The notes under the pieces: generated by a model
What the model saw: only the letters and a program-made list of their open reading frames with translations
The model's database searches: none
What the model was told of the DNA's origin: nothing
Part shown: positions 11,901-23,405 of the stretch, one piece after another
Layout: every line of letters begins with the position of its first letter
Position numbering within the stretch: the stretch's first letter is position 1
Position numbers and translations under genes: made by a program
Assembly (NCBI GenBank): GCA_040954595.2
Contig: CM082578.2
Location: forward strand, 5,890,001 to 5,954,000
Direction of reading: 5' to 3'
Origin: Balanoglossus misakiensis
Taxonomy: Eukaryota; Hemichordata
DNA: 64,000 nt

Positions 11901-14807
11901 CCCCTTCCCGTTAAATATTGCTGGTACAAATGACTATATACATGTATAATTTCTCTTTTAGTGCATTTGTATTTAAATGGACAATGATGTGTTTTCACAT
12001 ATAACCAGTTTCGGCAAAACTAAATGTCATTGGTTAACATCCCAGTTGCCATTAACATTCTATCTTTCTAATTTCAGACAACCGGAAAGCCCAAGAATGT
12101 TCTCATGAGATATATTTTAAATTAGACAGCCTGCAGGAGACTTTGGCGCAATTAAAGAAGAGAGACAGGGAAAAGGGTTATATGGTGGAGAGAGACTTGC
12201 TGTTCTTAATTGAAATGCGCATTGGCCTCATAATGCAAATCATCAAATGTGGGTTGGAAAGGGATCCAGTCTCCACGGAGCCTTACTTATTCATTGAAAT
12301 GGTTCTAAGAATACAAGGTATATTGTTGAACGCATACCACAGAAATGTTGCCCCGGAGGACCCCAGTAAACTGACAGGAAGACTGGAAACCATCTTTAAG
12401 TTTGTGGTGGAAGGATGCTTTGGCAATATTAGAAATTTGGATGGTTACATTTGGACTGGAAGTACTAGTGAAGGATTCGCTCTGACTGACCATACCGAAG
12501 GCAGTGAAGCCTATCTCGATGACGAAATGGACGTTATGATCCCTATTGGGACGATTGCAGAGGGACCAAATGTGGGCGACGAACACAGCCAGCCATCCTA
12601 CGAGATATCTGAACCCGAGAGTGACCAATCTACAGACAGTGCGGGTCCCAGAACACGTTCTTCCCGTGAGGTGAAAGTTCGCCTAGATCAAGGGCAAGCT
12701 CCGTCTTTACGTGCGCATGGTGTAAAAAATACCGATCACAATGCCACGTCTTCTTCCACAGTGGATGAAAAGCAGGTCCCACAGGATGTTGACGAAGGAG
12801 ACGCCACTCAAGAGCGGGCGGGGCAGAAGCCAGACTCTATCGATGATGAGCGTTCAACAGGAAAAAGTAGCCCTCTCCAGAAAGTTGTACAAGACCAACG
12901 AGATAAGACTTCAGAAGAGAGTGATGAGGTTGCCGAAACTGACCACAAAGACAATAATTATTCACCACAGAATGAAGTCAAGTCTGAGAACAGTGTTCTT
13001 GCGACTGTTGATAAAGGACCGGCCGGAAGCGCTGCAAGGAAGAAAAGACCAAAGGGTCCTGAAGTCTTCATAAGTGAGTTAGAAGATGTGGGAACACGAC
13101 AAAGCCACGATTCGCCTCTTATCTGGGTGCAAACATCACTTCCCGGCTACGTGAACGTACAAATACCAACTGAGAAGGAGAACTTATTCAGCAATGGCCT
13201 TCTTGAAAACCTCTGTACTACCAGAACAGAAACCGGTACAGAAAATATCTACTTGTCAAGGTCAAAGCTCTTGAAAGTCCAGGAAGACTTCGTACGCTCC
13301 GAAATACCATGTGTCCAATACTGCCTTGATATTGTACCTCCAGTTTGGGGTGAAAACCGAGGAACTTTAGCATTAGAGCAACAGGGACCAGTTCAGACAC
13401 TGCATCTACACCAAAGCTTGAAGTCAAGAGAAGGTACTAGAGATTGAACATTAGTAGCTCATTGTGATGATACGGCAATATTCAACTTACATGGTTATCC
13501 TGACTGAACTGAAGACACATAATGTTTTCTTTTACAATAGAGTCCTACAGGTACTATGCTGTAAGACGACATCACGTTACACCTTTGATATATATTCCCG
13601 GGTATATTTAGTGTTGATGGGTTTCTTTTAAATGTAATAGCTCTGTTAAAACGCATTTTCTGAACTCTAATAGCAGCATGGTTGTACCACAATACAATGG
13701 TGTGCCAATATTGCATGGACAGTCCCCATAAATGGAGCCTGGGTTTAAACTTCACCCCTTATGTTTCAGCTCTGAAAGGAGGCAACTACACAACTGCAGA
13801 GTTCGACCAAACAATCGACGTAGCTTTGGTTTTATCGTGCACCTCTTGGCCATCACAGGCAGAGGAATGGATTTCAAGAGAGCGACAGTGGCCATCTAGA
13901 GATGTTGTCCAAAGAATCCTAACAGAGGGGTGTCACGTGGTTCCTAAGGCATATCCCGGTTCAGAAGGTGACGACGAACTCCAATGGAGGCTCTCGTTTT
14001 CATTGGCTGAGAGAACACTAGCAAACACATTCATGCCATGGCAAAGGACCACCTATCTCGTTCTAAAGAAGCTTTGGCGTCGATATCTGAAGGTAAGTGT
14101 GCCCGATGATGCCATACTTTAAAACAGTTGTGGAACCGAATGTGCATTTATCCACGCGTACCCACGGGTGGTGTACGGTGTACTAGTATACAAACACGAG
14201 TAAAACTATCCAGAGATACCTTACATGTTTGTCTGTCTAGACATTTTGTTGTGGAATAAAAAATAACAGTTCAAGGAGAATGTGGTTTCATCGTCTAAGA
14301 TATGTTCTACCATAAAAGGGTAATTATATACTGATATTGGTATGACGTGGCGTATATTTTTAGGAACCCAAGGTAATTTCATCCTACCACATGAAGACGG
14401 CAATGTATTGGGTTTCAGAGCAGATCCCACCTCACAAGTGGCAGGAAGGTAACCTCGGCCGATACTACTTGGATGTTCTAAGCAAGCTCATCGAATTTCT
14501 GGACAAGAGGACTGTCCCAAACTTCTTCCTTCCACACAATAACATGGTGAGCCATCTGCCAGAGACAGACATCGAAACCATCTTACAGAAGCTACGGGAT
14601 ATCAGAAAGAATCCACGCCGCTATCTGCAACACTTGGTAACTCCATCTAACACATTTACTGTGTTTTCAGAGGAAGCGCAAGAGCCGTCAATAGAGACCG
14701 AGTATGGGCAGCATGCCATGTACAGAAAGATGTTCAATGATTACTTTTTCAAGGTGACAGAGCCCGGTCGCGGTCCACCTCCACACATGCGTAAGAAGTT
14801 TCGGTGA
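5683..14807 (+). CDS. ARM-like / NHR / Mab-21 (cGAS-like) nucleotidyltransferase fusion protein, ~1322 aa
   Basis: Coding exons: 5715-5804, 5946-6159, 6674-6792, 7029-7173, 7856-8044, 8477-8691, 8983-9117, 9233-9464, 9736-9820, 10224-10393, 10802-10915, 11220-11357, 12078-13433, 13770-14092, 14364-14807. All 14 junctions are GT-AG with matching phases, and the total (3969 nt) is a multiple of three. A 5'UTR piece (5683-5714) follows a good acceptor. Residues ~30-360 are helical and armadillo-like (e.g. LEGLENLTLHPQNKEKI). Residues ~382-566 are a complete NHR (Neuralized) domain, including GTLHFFLNGEHKG and VYPVVAVTGKCLQVSI. Residues ~620-1322 are a Mab-21/cGAS-like nucleotidyltransferase: GSTSEG at 743-748, acidic pair E765/D767 in DEMDVMIP, third acid D1084 in TIDVALVL, then SWP and QWRLSFSLAE. 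An acidic low-complexity insert (~778-943) interrupts the core. Related enzymes make cyclic dinucleotides on ligand binding; activity, ligand and NHR role here are inference. Confidence 0.88.
8768..8923. repeat. (ATGT)n followed by (CTAT)n microsatellite in intron 6
   Basis: About 112 bases of ATGT repeats (8768-8880) and about 36 bases of CTAT repeats (8887-8922) lie between the exons at 8477-8691 and 8983-9117. The open frames running through them are repeat artefacts. Confidence 0.95.
9233..10915 (+). other. NHR (Neuralized homology repeat) domain, four exons of the fusion gene
   Basis: Exons 9233-9464, 9736-9820, 10224-10393 and 10802-10915 together give one NHR domain. The order is FKPMGIRAGIKHGGKVAYR, then AVFVTDKPLQDNQMFEIKID, then YFGDGHGIGTGFWILR, then GKDDRIGIARRPNGTLHFF, then the terminal VVAVTGKCLQVSI. 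This matches the family pattern from Neuralized and NEURL4, with the characteristic hydrophobic/NGE/GVYxVVDLYGKCxxVSI ending. No RING finger follows; the next exon leads into the nucleotidyltransferase. Confidence 0.9.
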
Positions 14808-15477
14808 ACATATTTGTATACATGTACAGCTGAATTTCTCAAGGCAGTTAGCCAAAATTATCGACGACAATTATTATCAGTAGGCGACAACCAGTCTTGG
14901 CACACAGGCTGGTTTGATAGATTTATTTTAGATGTGTGTTTACAAACAGACCTTTTGTTTCATGTCATTGATTGTGAGCAACTATTTGTGACAATGGGTT
15001 GGCCAAGTGTGAGTGTAAACTGTCTTATGTGTGCAGTAGACAACACCGAAACACCTGACATAACGTTCTGCTCTCTTTTTTGCCGGAAGACCATATATCC
15101 ATCTTTCACGGACTTGACTTTGTTGTGTGTGTGTGTGTTGTTGTTGTTGTTGTTGTTGTTGTTGATTGTCTTTGCTGTGCTAAATCGTTTTTGTGACTAG
15201 TTTGTCTTTGCAACTGGCCATGTAAATACTGTATATTTGTTCTATGAACTTTAAAATATGAATCACAGCACTGAAGTTCAAACCATGTATCAGTACATGT
15301 TGAGTTAGAGAACACGAAAAACGAAAATTAAAGTTTACTGATAATCACAACTTTAAATTCATCCGTTTTGGTGCCACTTGTACCCATAAAAATGACACAA
15401 TGTCATACGGAATACGGCTATTTTGAAGAGACTTTAGACAGACAATCAAAATGCCGAATTGATGAAGATAATATCTT
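14808..15477. other. 3' flank of the fusion gene with (GTT)n microsatellite
   Basis: This stretch follows the stop at 14805-14807. A GTT/GTGT simple repeat lies at about 15122-15163, and an ATTAAA-type polyadenylation hexamer is near 15326. No further exon is seen. Confidence 0.5.
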
Positions 15478-16640
15478 TTGAATAAGTTCACAGCTGGTTT
15501 CATATTCTTTCACTTGTGTATTCATGGAAAGCAAACTCAAATTAAGTATGGTGGGTTATGTGCCCCAGATATGCTTGTCTTTTGTAATTCTTTTCGGATT
15601 TCTTGGATCAAAAGACTTTGGGATAATTCTGTTAAACACCCCTGGAAAGATGTTTTAAGTGACAGGTTGAAACCAGTAGAGGTAAATTTGTGTTCGACTG
15701 TAATTACAGTGTGGAGACTCTCCCTATGTATGTGGATAGTTTTTATTGTGAAGCACTGAATGCATGGTTTTATTTAAGGAATATCAACCACAATAATTCT
15801 TTTGCGAATTGTATTATTTCGAATAACAAAAATAACATTATAGAAGGAAAGTCTGTTTACTTTAAGAACATCTACGAAAAAGGGATTTGCTATCTCTCTG
15901 ATTTAAAAGAGGGTGGTTATTTCAGAGGCTTTAAGAAATTATAGAGATGTATAATCTTACCGTTGCTCAAGCTTTTAAGCTTTCTTGTATTTGGGATGCA
16001 CTTTCCTCTGAAGTAAAGCGAGAGCACCCTCCTGTATCAACAGATACTGCAAATATTTCACTAGATATTTTCCCGATTTTTATAAATGGCATATTTGTCA
16101 ACATTCTGGACGTTACAAAAAATTTATTAAGAATACTTTAAGGGGTAGAAAAGTTGATTTTGCTATTAGCACCATTTATATTTTGAGAGAATTTCACATT
16201 TTTCCTGGTGAGCTCTCGAAGCTGTATACACTTCCTTTTATTTGTTGTATTGATAACAGAGCTAGATTATTTCAATTGAAGCTTTTGCATCGTATTCTTC
16301 ACACAAACTACGATTTGTTTAAAATAACTGCCTTGAAGGTGGTTGACCTATTATGTACTTTTTGCGAGGGGGACATTGAAACGAGAAATCAATTGTTTTA
16401 CGCCTGTATTCATGTTAAAAAAAATATGGGGCACTTTTAAAACCGTATTTAAGGAGTTAATAAGTCACTTGGAATTTCTTACACTTCAGCATATTATTTT
16501 GGGTTCGTTAACATTTACAAATCTTTTAAATCATCTTCTGAACATCGATCTTCTGATTTTAATATCAGCCTCAACTGTCATTGTTTCTGAAAAAAATAAC
16601 ATAGCCAAGATATTTGTGTTGAGACATGACATTTAAAATC
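15478..16640 (+). mobile_element. 5'-truncated L1/Tx1-like non-LTR retrotransposon remnant (RT C-terminal region)
   Basis: Broken open frames at 15478-15759, 15947-16141, 16183-16440 and 16343-16636 resemble the region after the reverse transcriptase domain of L1/Tx1-like LINEs. Motifs are GGLCAPDMLVFCNSFRISWI and, further on, ARLFQLKLLHRILHTN followed by LCTFCEGDIETRNQLFYAC. Both correspond to segments of the minus-strand element at 31300-34330 ([36 protein letters not shown]). Several frameshifts and stops make it non-functional. A short inverted repeat at about 16628-16675 may mark its 3' side. Confidence 0.8.
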
Positions 16641-16699
16641 TTACCCCCGAGAAGAGGGGGTATCTTAGATTTTAAACAATTCTTATTTCGTCATTTAAA

Positions 16700-17135
16700 A
16701 GTGTAGATAAACCTAACTACACCAATAAAACCCAATGTCGTACCTGACTTGCCAATCTGAGGCGCGCCATGTACATGTATGCTGACCGGGTCAGAATAAG
16801 TTGAAAGGTCACACAAAGTATACGTGATTCTGACTACAGTCTGCTGCTAGTATATCTGGATCTGGATCGATCGCTCAGCCACACACTTCAGCGATAGCTG
16901 CACGTGACCTTGCTTGCAGATAGATTGGGGCGGGTATATGAGTCTAGATTAACTGTTTATAGCGCCTACCTATAACTCCGCGCACTAATTCGTGTTGATC
17001 TCTCGCTGGCTGAACTCTCCAATCGTCAAGCCCTACTTCCGCCTGCAATTGTATCGCCTGAAACATACGATACCTCGTGTTGATCCCTCGCTGAAAATCT
17101 CTCCCTCCAACGCTGGCGCGATATTCTTTTAAAGT
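16700..17135 (+). promoter_or_regulatory. Promoter/5' region of aldo-keto reductase copy 2
   Basis: CCAATAAAACCC near 16719 is followed by a block extending to the ATG at 17136. The same block, clearly homologous, recurs at about 21960-22390 without an AKR first exon. Conservation between the two copies points to a regulatory or 5'UTR unit. The transcription start is not determined. Confidence 0.4.
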
Positions 17136-20100
17136 ATGACAACGCAAATTCCGTCACTGACACTAAATAATGGCATTAGCATGCCGCTAGTTGGCCTTGG
17201 AACATTACTGGTGAGTATATGTTTGTTCATACCATGCACTGTTGTATGTAGCATTTTGAAGCAAAGCGGAAAAAATACGGGGAGGCTATGTTGCATGCGG
17301 AATGACCTTGGAACGATTTTAGCAAAATGTAGTGTTTGTAGAAATGGTGGTATCCTTAAATGTTATAAGCGTTGGTTTTATGGCGGTTTAAAAGTTCAAA
17401 CCATAGGGGCACAGAAATAATTATGATATGGGTGTGTTGTTGTTGTTGTAGTTGTTGTTGTTGTTTTTGCATATTAAAATTGATCATTGACTCGACTAAT
17501 TTCTTGTTGAATGGAAAAACAGCGTACCACGATAAAGTCAATCCATTTTCGATGGACCTAAGTTTTCAAAATTCAACAACTGGCTGAGCAACTGATTAAA
17601 CAGCTATTTATGGGGGCGCTGTGTACATGTATCTGGTGGCTGCAGGTAGGAACGTTGGAATGCTGGTAGTTATCCTTGGTACAGATAATAACATGTTAGT
17701 AAACGTTTCAGATCAAACCCGAAGAAACTGTTGCGGCTGTGAGGGCTGCGATCAACATCGGATATAGACACATCGATACTGCATACGCTTATCAAAATGA
17801 AGAACAGATTGGCCAAGCAATCCAAGAAGTTCTGGCTGAAGGCGTTGTCAAACGGGAAGAGCTCTTCATTGTTACTAAGGTATGTCGACAGAGTATCAAT
17901 TACAGACATGCGTATCAGGGACATATCAATTCCATGTTGCGGTTGTAAGGAATTATTATCAGTTTGAGCTGGAAACAACCAACAGGACAGCGCTCTTTAC
18001 TACAATGTTCAAAATACCAGCAACGAATGCCAAACTGGCAACACCGTATTTCTTTGATGGGAGCGACAAGTTATCTCTAAAATTGTAACAACGTCTCAAT
18101 TTAGTAGACAAAAAGGCGCCCCATCCCAATTGCGCAGTTGAAGTAGTGCGTGTAAAATGTACTTTAATCGGAAACGACCAATGAAATGTTTTCTTGTTTC
18201 ACATTACTGAGTTTTCATTTGTTTATCTAACTTTACTGTCGCCAGCTTTATGGTCAATTCTTATCCCCGGAGCATGTTCGTGAAGGTTTTGACCAATCAT
18301 TGAAGATGCTGAAAGTCGACTACATTGACCTATATTTGATGCATACCCCATTTGCAATGAAGGTACGTATATACATGTAGGACTGATTTGAAATGTGCCT
18401 CTAGCCTGTCTGCGGTAAACGCCAAACAGTCGATATTGCTGTTAATAATGTGGAGACTGGGACCCCCAACTTGTTGCCTAACAAAGTGTTATTGTTAACC
18501 ATGATCATTACGCTCTGCCTTTTACAGTAATTTTCCTCTGCCTTCAAATAGATTTCAGTGATGTAAACACCACTTCACAAGCCTGACACATCCTTCAGAA
18601 ATGTATCTTAGAAACTGTTTTTGTCATGCAATGATTGACTGACATCACATTGGATTTCTCCCAGTATGACAGGTCTACGCTGTATCCTGAAAATGAGAAG
18701 GGAGAATATCTCACAGAGATAGTGGACTACGTGGACACATGGAAAGTGGGTATATTATAAGACATTGAAGTTGAACAATAGCATTTTGAAAGTAAAATAA
18801 CAATGTCATATATTTTGAAAATTTCGCGAATCACGCGAGAACTATGACGAATTTGTGCGCATTACGCAAGAACTATGACGTCATTTTCTATACTGGCGAT
18901 CAGAGAAATAAAAAAAATTCGCAAAAAAAAAAAAAAAACTTCCCGACCTACCATACCCTATATTTGAAAACCGTGTTATCGGAAAAGCACATTTTTTTAT
19001 TTGGCCTTAGTAGGGTTAACTGAAATGTAACATAAGCCTACCCCTTCTCTTACCGTTATCAGATCACTTTGATGATTATGGTTATTCGGGGAGTCATGTA
19101 TAATAATGTTTTCACAATGTTCTGCCTTCAAATGATAGGAAATGGAAAAACTGGTGGACGAAGGTCTGGTCAAGTCAATTGGGGTCTCTAACTTCAACTC
19201 CAAACAGATTGAACGAATTCTACTCGCTGCCAAGCACAAGCCTGTGGTCAATGAAGTACGTGCGTATCTTGTACATTCTGTGATTCCTCGCTTGGCATCC
19301 ATAGATTGAGAGAGGTGCTTGATTCGCTCTTCCATGAATTTATAATTGGCATTACACCCAGCTACAACTTGCCTTGTGTTGTGTTGTACATGTAGTTGCC
19401 TGGGGATACTTATGATTTCATGATTACATTTTATCTTGCAGATCGAAGTACATCCATATTTTGTAAGAAAAAAGCTGATCAAGTTCTGCCAATCGAAAGG
19501 AATAGTTGTGACGGCCTTCTCTTCATTAGGCGCACCCGCTCATCCAAAGTACAGCGTAACATACATACTTAACTATAAGTAACTTTTATCCCTTGGCATA
19601 GTTTGAGGCTTACTTGCCCCGGTTTGCCAGAATGGTCCGGCGAAGCTTCAGTGAACCCAGAATGTCCTCCCTCTGCTCCACACATTCAGCCACGTTTATA
19701 ATATTCTGTTATTGACCAAAATATATAATGTATAGCATAAGGTATGATATGAGTATGATTATTATATAACGTGATATATTGATATGTACGGTATGATATA
19801 TACATGTAGGAATATGATATATATACATGTAATATATCGACTACTTCATCTTTTGTGAACAGCTTACTTGAAAACGTTCCCAAGTTTATGGATGACTCTG
19901 TGGTGAAAGCTATTGCTAAAAAGTACCAGAAATCGCCCGCACAAGTTCTCCTTCGATACTCAATCAACCTTGGATGTGTTGTCATACCCAAGAGTGTTAA
20001 TCCTGACCACATGAAAGAAAACACTCAGGTATTTTAAAATGAGGTTATGAGGTCATAAGAACTGTTCTCCGTCGAAGCTTCAGAAACAACCATCATCGTC

Positions 20101-21053
20101 ATCGTATTTGTTGTAGAATAAAAATATTCTCTCAAATAGAGTAGAGATTAATCTGCAAAATATAGCGTATAATCTGGCTCAATTAAACGCACACTAGTAC
20201 ATTTGTAATAATTTGTTGAATGGTGGGAGGTTAAAGCAAATATTCCCGATAAACCTCTACACTCACACGATCCGGGTGCATTCAATACATTGGAGCAAAA
20301 ACGCCGATCCCCCCCCCCCACCCCCGCAAAAAAAATAATAGCGGGGATAGACTATAGATAACCATTCTTGTTCATTCTATCCGCAGATATTTGATTTTGA
20401 ACTGAGCCAAGAAGACATGGCAACCTTAGAGAAACACAATCGTGGCAAGCCAATTTCTGTGGTTTGGCAAAGGTAGGTACGATTTGACAGTAATTATATA
20501 CCATCTAAGGTATCGTGTCAACGTCCATTTTCGTGATTTAAAAATAAATTATCTGGATAAAATTGGTGAGGAGTTTATCGCATCACTTGCATAGCCCATG
20601 CAGTGTAACAACATAAGTAGTTAACGTATTAGGAGTGAATTCCACGATTGATTATGTTTCATGGATGTCGCAATACACTATCAATATATAATACGTTTTA
20701 ACTACATTAAAACATCCTTATGTATATCACCTGGCAGCCAGGTCGGGTCCAAACCTTACACATGTCCAAACAATGGCCATAGAAGCATGATACAAATGCA
20801 TTTTCATTTCTTATCGAATGACGTATTGTACCCACTGGCAATATACATGTATGTTTCATGGATATGTCAGGCGCTTGGTGTCAATAACAAAGTTCAGAAA
20901 TTTAAGTTTTAAGAGATTGGAACTCGACCACGCCGATTCGCGTAGCCGAATAGTCAACACGCAAGCAATACAGCGAAATCCCACACAGATATACCTAACC
21001 CTAATCTTTACAGGTTTAAGGACCACCCTCACTACCCGTTCAATGAAGAGTGA
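17136..21053 (+). CDS. Aldo-keto reductase, complete nine-exon gene (copy 2), 318 aa
   Basis: This is a cytosolic NADPH-dependent carbonyl reductase of the AKR1 type. Exons: 17136-17210, 17712-17879, 18246-18362, 18665-18745, 19139-19255, 19442-19548, 19863-20028, 20387-20472, 21014-21053. Phases all fit and the length is usual for the family. The catalytic tetrad is visible: D47 and Y52 in [12 protein letters not shown]81 ending ELFIVTK, and H114 in DLYLMHTP. The usual Trp after the catalytic His (HWP) is Thr here, as in copy 3's HTP, which suggests a shared substrate-pocket change. Cofactor motif [15 protein letters not shown] is in exon 7. AATAAA is at 21111-21116. It is paralogous to copies 1 and 3. 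The substrate is unknown. Confidence 0.93.
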
Positions 21054-22817
21054 TGTCCTTTGCGGCCGGCGATGGCTACGATAAAAGTGTACCCCATCTA
21101 ATCTATGTAAAATAAACTATTGGAGAGAAGACAATCGTAGGCTAGATTAAGTGGTGACATGTGCAGTCCAGCAATTCCTGTTAAGGCCACGTCTCAACTA
21201 TTCCTCAAAACAGCTTACCTGTCATTCCTTGTTTCTTGAATTAACCCCTAAATTGACAATAAACCATTTGATCCAGGCAATAGCTGAAGACCCGGGTACA
21301 TGAAACATTCATCTTTGTGTGAGTAAAGCACCATAAACAAATATCAATAGCCATCAATTCAATAGTAGTTCTCGCGGTTAAAAAAAGTTCCCTCGGTAAT
21401 TGCTTCTTGTTATTTTTCTAGTAATTAAACATATAACAATTAATAAATACATTGTACAAGTTGTATGTATCATCAGTTTGAAGATGAGGTCGTTCCAGTT
21501 TTCATGAAATAAGTGGACACATCTTTTGGTAATGTAACACAGGAACAATGGACACACACACAACTGTTAGAGTTCACTTCCAAAGAGCATTTTATTCCAC
21601 GATATTAAATGATCCACCCCCCCCCCTTACAGGGATTTCTGAACTTACGTTCGTTTTGCAGTTGTGACAACTGACCCGGTTAGTGAGGGTCAGTCTGTCA
21701 GGAAATGGAATTGGTTGTTAGCTAAACCGGAAGAATTTGAGTCTTTTACGTAATGGCAAAAGTCAACTAATGGTGATATTTATACTATAATTTCAAGTTT
21801 GTGAATAATCATGGAGTAGCAAGCCGTATGGACCAAATGCGAATGCATCAGTTAAATTTGACAACTTGCAAAATACATTCAGATTACAGTTTAAAAGTTA
21901 CAGATGAACTTTCCAAGGTTAGATTTGGACGATTCTTGTGTTGTTATATAAAACTGTAGCTAAACTTACCAAACCAATAAAAACCATGGCGCGCCTGACT
22001 GGCCAAACTTCTGATCTGACATGTATGCTGACCGGGGTCAGAATAAGTTGGAAGGTCACACAAAGCAAACGTGATTTTGATTCTAATCTGACGGTTCGAC
22101 ACTGAGTAGGCCTATATGTATACTTCCGATCATGATCGATCGCTCAGCAAAACTTCAGATAGCCGCACGTGACCCTTCCTTGCTTGCAACTAGACTTTCA
22201 TTGATGTACATGTATGGCGGACAGGTATACTGTATAAGAGATAAACTGTTCAGCGCCTACCTATACCTCCACGCACTACACTCGTGTTGATCTCTAGCCT
22301 CGCTACAGCTGAATTCTCCAATCGTCTAACCCCTACCTCCGCCTGTATACTTGCACTGCCTTCCACGTACGAAACCTCCGCGCACACGTGTAACTCATTG
22401 GACCATCAGCCTAGCCCCGAATTCGATACTCGGCTCTGTACCAGAAAGTCACTCAAAGCAAGCAAACACACGAAAAGTATTAAGACTATAGAATCTTTAT
22501 AACGGCAAAACAAATCACCAAGCGACCAGTGGGCTTGTCTAGAGATCAGGTGGTATATAGCATGAGTTTACCAAAAGAGGGCGCAATTTATCGCGCATAC
22601 AAGCAGTCACGTCAGCGCCAGGAGGGGCGCAGAAGCACAGAAGAAGAAAAAAGCTGGTAGACAACAAAACCTATTTAGTTTCGGTCATATTAATAGTTAT
22701 ATGCTTTCCCTAAATAAATCTATGACAAACATACTAATTTAAGCAAATGTACTAAATGTTAAACAACTGAATCCCGATGATCATTTGAAACACTAGTGTA
22801 AAGGCAGAAAGACTACT
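21054..22817. repeat. Duplicated flank: AKR 3' flank copy, orphan AKR promoter copy, dispersed repeat
   Basis: About 21054-21285 is almost identical to 2397-2628. About 21960-22390 is a diverged copy of the AKR copy-2 promoter (16719-17110), sharing for example ATGTATGCTGACCGGG, but no AKR exon follows. About 22385-22505 carries the dispersed repeat also at 3035-3215 and 26390-26560. About 22600-22800 matches 3225-3420. No coding exon is seen. Confidence 0.65.
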
Positions 22818-23405
22818 ATGACGGCAGAGGCACATGTAACGATAGGAAGGCTCTCGGTTGCAGAGATGCGGAACTTATGCTACAACCACGACTGCAAGCT
22901 GATATACATCGAGCTGCCTGGTGATTTGCCGGAGCAACTTATGTGCTCGCTGTGGGCTACGTCCCCTTGCACAGCTTTGGAAAAAAGTAAGTGTTTCGCG
23001 GAAGATGCCAAGAAACTCGGCGGTATTGTAAGGCGGATCAAAATCGAAGTGTTATTTCACAAGGCCTCTCAACAATTAAGCAGTGGTCAATACTGGGAGT
23101 TTCATTATACGCTGACTGCCACTTCTCGTGAGATGGCCTGCGCGGGTTTAGAAGATCATTTGGCTGAGCAAGGTTTTCCCGCTCGTTTGTCCCGCTCTTT
23201 ATTGTCGAAGGAGGTGAAAGGCAAAGAAAAATTCATATTGACTTTGAGACTGTACACTGGAACGAAAGACGAGGCCAGAGCCAAGCGCGAATCGGTTCGC
23301 CAGCTGGTGGAAAGCTGGCGTGACGGCATACTGACCGTATGTAAAGTGGCCAGCGAGATTGCCATCTACGACGACAACGTAAACCTGGATAACGGATGGT
23401 TGTAA
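22818..23405 (+). CDS. Intronless ORF, 195 aa, unknown function
   Basis: This is a single uninterrupted frame from ATG to TAA encoding a soluble-looking protein with no signal peptide or membrane segment. The composition is protein-like, with alternating amphipathic segments and an ending EIAIYDDNVNLDNGWL that looks like a defined domain end. I do not recognise the family. Longer frames elsewhere in the window are either exons or repeat-driven, so an intronless 195-codon frame stands out. It lies inside a segment (about 22800-24450) that is absent from the otherwise matching block at 3225-3650, as if inserted. It could be a retrocopy, a horizontally acquired gene or part of a mobile element. 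The orphan AKR promoter copy lies about 0.4-0.8 kb upstream and could drive it, which is speculation. Confidence 0.5.
   Translation: MTAEAHVTIGRLSVAEMRNLCYNHDCKLIYIELPGDLPEQLMCSLWATSPCTALEKSKCFAEDAKKLGGIVRRIKIEVLFHKASQQLSSGQYWEFHYTLTATSREMACAGLEDHLAEQGFPARLSRSLLSKEVKGKEKFILTLRLYTGTKDEARAKRESVRQLVESWRDGILTVCKVASEIAIYDDNVNLDNGWL

Noticed and set aside
12143-13447. 434-codon frame as a separate single-exon Mab-21 gene
   Set aside because: It starts at a non-ATG codon and is preceded by a good acceptor at 12077 in phase with exon 11220-11357, so it is an internal exon.
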